Part shown: positions 5,787 through 7,584 of the stretch, piece by piece | Position numbering within the stretch: the stretch's first letter is position 1 | How the letters are laid out: each line of letters starts with the position of its first letter | Origin: JBBITW01 sp037440525 | GTDB lineage: Bacteria > Desulfobacterota > BSN033 > UBA1163 | Length of the DNA: 7,584 nucleotides | Assembly: GCA_037440525.1 (NCBI GenBank) | Contig: JBBITW010000168.1 | Location: 1-7,584 of the forward strand | Direction of reading: 5' to 3' | Notes under the pieces: model-generated | What the model saw: the letters and a program-made list of their open reading frames with translations, nothing else | Databases searched by the model: none | What the model was told of the DNA's origin: nothing | Made by a program: the position numbers and the translations under genes

Positions 5787-6383
5787 ATGCTTAGTGAAAA
5801 ACTTGGCCACAGACTCGACCCATTTCTTAAATCAATCTTTAAAATCTTTTTTGGTGAAAAGGGGAATCCCAATCTATTCACCATACTCGGTTTCTTTGCC
5901 ACTATTATAGCCTCCTTGCTCCTATTAAGAGATCTATGGTTCTTTGCTGGAATCTTTTTTGTCATTTCAGGACTTTTCGACCTATTTGATGGGATGCTTG
6001 CAAGAACAAAGGGAAAGGTCACCCTCTTTGGTAGTTTCTTAGACTCTGTCCTCGACCGATATTCAGATCTCCTCTTTCTCCTTGCCCTTCTGATTTACTA
6101 CCTTAAAAAAGGAACCTCAGACCTCGCAATTTTGACTTCCTTTGTCAGTATAGGCACAGCACTCATACCCTATGTCAGGGCAAAGGCTGAGGCTCTTCAA
6201 ATCTCATGCCACATCGGTTTAATGGAGAGGGCTGAAAGAATCATCCTTCTCTCTATTGGAATGCTTCTTGACTTAATGGCACCCATCCTCTGGATTATGG
6301 CTATTCTCACCCATATTACAGTGCTTCAGCGAATCTATCATGTCTCAAAAAGGCTACGCAATAATGATAAACATAGGTATTAA
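5787..6383 (+). CDS. CDP-alcohol phosphatidyltransferase, phosphatidylinositol-phosphate-synthase-like
   Basis: An integral membrane enzyme that moves a phosphatidyl group from a CDP-lipid to an alcohol, releasing CMP. The complete family motif is present with exact spacing: D65, D68-G69, A72-R73, G82, D86 and D90, the aspartates that bind metal and CDP. An NPN-T-LG opening (27-35) precedes it. Hydrophobic spans near 30-48, 50-64, 92-106, 112-130, 150-166 and 168-185 fit the usual six helices. YVRAKAEA (129-136) and GLMERAERI (144-152) recall the archaetidylinositol/phosphatidylinositol phosphate synthase branch (SYxRARAE, ERxERI) more than PgsA or PssA, so an inositol phosphate or similar polar acceptor is my best inference; it is not certain. 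An in-frame TAG at 5778-5780 makes ATG 5787 the earliest start. It stands alone on the plus strand, divergent from moeA and ending 4 bases from the end of ispG. Confidence 0.88.
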   Translation: MLSEKLGHRLDPFLKSIFKIFFGEKGNPNLFTILGFFATIIASLLLLRDLWFFAGIFFVISGLFDLFDGMLARTKGKVTLFGSFLDSVLDRYSDLLFLLALLIYYLKKGTSDLAILTSFVSIGTALIPYVRAKAEALQISCHIGLMERAERIILLSIGMLLDLMAPILWIMAILTHITVLQRIYHVSKRLRNNDKHRY

Positions 6384-6387
6384 ACTC

Positions 6388-7461
6388 TTAAGATCGAATC
6401 TCTTTACCTGCTATTGCCTCTATCTCTTTTAACAAAACTGATATAAAATCATTCTCCTTCACCTTTCTTATCACCTCTCCTTTTCTAAACAGAACTCCAA
6501 AACCCTTTCCCCCTGCAATTCCAATATCTGCCTCTTTTGCCTCTCCTGGACCATTGACAACACATCCCATAATGGCAACCCTCATCGGAGTCTTGAGTTT
6601 CTGGACCCTCTTTTCTACCTCTTTTACAACATGTGTAAGATTTACCTCACAGCGGCCACAGGTTGGGCATGAGATGACTTCTACGCCTCTTTCCCTAATA
6701 TTCAAGCTTCTCAAAATCTCATAACCAACTACAACCTCCTCTGCTGGATCACCAGTTAGGGAGACACGAATCGTATCTCCAATCCCCTCGCTCAGCAATA
6801 TACCAATCCCGATGGAGGATTTTATAATACCGCTTCTCCCTGAACCAGCCTCGGTAATTCCGAGATGGAGTGGATAGTCAGATCTCTTTGAAAACTCTCT
6901 GTAAGCCTCTATTGTTTTAATGACATCAGAGGCCTTAAGCGAAACCTTTATTAACTGAAAATTCAGATCTTCCATCAATCCTATCGTTTTGAGAGAGCTT
7001 TCAACCATTGCTTCAGGTGTAGCCCCTTCAAAACGCCTTAAAAGTTCTCTTTCTAAGGAACCTGCATTAACTCCAATACGAATTGGAATGGAGCGTTCTT
7101 TTGCTTCAAGAATAATCTCTTTCAATCGCCCTCTCCCTCCAATATTACCAGGATTTATCCTCAATCCATCCGCTCCTGCCTTCATAGCCGAAAGGGCCAA
7201 TCTATGGTTGAAATGAATATCAGCAATTAGTGGAATCTTAATCCCCTTTTTTATATCCTTTATTGCACAAGCAGCCTCCTCATCCACTACAGCAACCCTT
7301 ACAATCTCACATCCTACCTCCTCAAGTTGTTTAATCTGTCTTATTGTTGCTTTGATATCCCTTGTATCGGTTTTTGTCATAGATTGTATGGAAATAGATG
7401 CATCCCCTCCAATTTTTACAGATCCAACAGAAATTTGACGAGTCTTTCTTCTTATAATCAT
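6388..7461 (-). CDS. ispG: 4-hydroxy-3-methylbut-2-enyl diphosphate synthase (IspG/GcpE)
   Basis: IspG is the iron-sulfur enzyme of the MEP pathway that reductively opens methylerythritol cyclodiphosphate to HMBPP, using electrons from ferredoxin or flavodoxin. The 357-residue length is the common bacterial form. The N-terminal TIM-barrel domain shows ISIQSMTKTDTRD (23-35), PLIADIHFNHRLAL (77-90), GLRINPGNIG (99-108) and IRIGVNAGSLE (128-138), then HLGITEAG (199-206) and GIGDTIRVSLTGDP (226-239). The C-terminal cluster domain has SCPTCGRC (264-271) and GCVVNGPGE (299-307). C265, C268, C300 and E307 match the 4Fe-4S ligands of the E. coli enzyme (C270, C273, C305, E312) at a constant offset. 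The ATG at 7461 has GGGAT just upstream. Its predecessor, an RND pump gene, ends 26 bases before it, so the two are probably on one transcript; the convergent lipid gene ends 4 bases beyond its stop. Confidence 0.97.
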   Translation of the reverse strand: MIIRRKTRQISVGSVKIGGDASISIQSMTKTDTRDIKATIRQIKQLEEVGCEIVRVAVVDEEAACAIKDIKKGIKIPLIADIHFNHRLALSAMKAGADGLRINPGNIGGRGRLKEIILEAKERSIPIRIGVNAGSLERELLRRFEGATPEAMVESSLKTIGLMEDLNFQLIKVSLKASDVIKTIEAYREFSKRSDYPLHLGITEAGSGRSGIIKSSIGIGILLSEGIGDTIRVSLTGDPAEEVVVGYEILRSLNIRERGVEVISCPTCGRCEVNLTHVVKEVEKRVQKLKTPMRVAIMGCVVNGPGEAKEADIGIAGGKGFGVLFRKGEVIRKVKENDFISVLLKEIEAIAGKEIRS

Positions 7462-7487
7462 AAATCCCGGATTTACATTTTTGAAGC

Positions 7488-7584
7488 TTATGGATGGGCT
7501 AACGTCTGTCTTCTTTTCAATCTAAATCTCTCTAAAACAAAGTATAAGGTTGGAACAAATATAAGAGTTAGAATGGTTGAAACG
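7488..7584 (-). CDS. RND-family efflux transporter permease, C-terminal fragment
   Basis: On the minus strand an open frame enters from the right edge and ends with TAA at 7490-7488, giving 31 residues beginning VSTILTLIFVPTLYFVLER and ending in a basic, polar tail. The last-helix pattern VSTxLTLxxVPxLYxxxER followed by Arg/Lys residues is characteristic of the C-terminus of the large inner-membrane RND pumps (AcrB/HAE1 or heavy-metal type), which export drugs, lipids or metals by proton exchange in a tripartite complex. Substrate type cannot be told from this end. Its stop lies 26 bases before the ispG start on the same strand. Confidence 0.75.
   Translation of the reverse strand, partial: VSTILTLIFVPTLYFVLERFRLKRRQTLAHP

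Noticed and set aside
5783..6022. 79-residue minus-strand frame opposite the phosphatidyltransferase start
   Set aside because: It is antisense to the catalytic motif of the real gene and is Lys/Ser-rich without domain character.
1..7584. A previously undescribed defence or mobile system spanning the window
   Set aside because: All long frames belong to recognisable families, mostly core metabolism; there is no toxin-antitoxin pair, integrase, transposase, reverse transcriptase, nuclease cluster or repeat array.

Overview
The window looks like an ordinary housekeeping stretch of a bacterial chromosome, AT-rich (my impression, not counted) and densely coded. Six complete genes are easy to name or place in a family, and a gene runs off each end. 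The gene types (long-form SAICAR synthetase, ferredoxin/flavodoxin-type IspG, MobB with an extra C-terminal segment, a CDP-alcohol phosphatidyltransferase of the inositol-phosphate-lipid type, an ABC-class ATPase of the COG3044 kind) would fit an anaerobic bacterium of the Desulfobacterota/Nitrospirota sort. That placement is a guess from family resemblance and was not tested. I see no phage, transposon, CRISPR, tRNA or rRNA.

Layout from left to right. The first 119 bases are the 3' end of a plus-strand HAD-family phosphatase (MtnX/phosphoserine-phosphatase-like). It converges on purC (minus). Upstream of purC, on the same strand, lies a stand-alone ABC-class ATPase of unknown function. After a 161-base gap with repeat-like sequence comes a minus-strand cluster read in the order moeA, mobB, DUF1684 gene. 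moeA and mobB are 31 bases apart; mobB and the secreted DUF1684 gene overlap by the ATGA arrangement. A roughly 205-base divergent spacer separates moeA from the only complete plus-strand gene, a CDP-alcohol phosphatidyltransferase. That gene ends 4 bases from the end of ispG (minus). ispG starts 26 bases after the stop codon of an RND-type efflux pump, of which only the last 31 residues are inside the window.

How the genes work together: moeA and mobB act in late molybdenum-cofactor synthesis (metal insertion, and delivery of GTP or cofactor for dinucleotide formation). The overlapping DUF1684 gene is the one unexplained partner in that unit. purC (purine synthesis), ispG (isoprenoid precursor synthesis) and the phospholipid synthase are core metabolism with no evident link to one another.

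I did not find a clear new multi-gene system. The points most worth a second look are the coupling of the exported DUF1684 protein to molybdenum-cofactor genes, the orphan ABC-class ATPase, the MobB C-terminal extension, and small inverted repeats in the moeA and purC leaders and the spacers.
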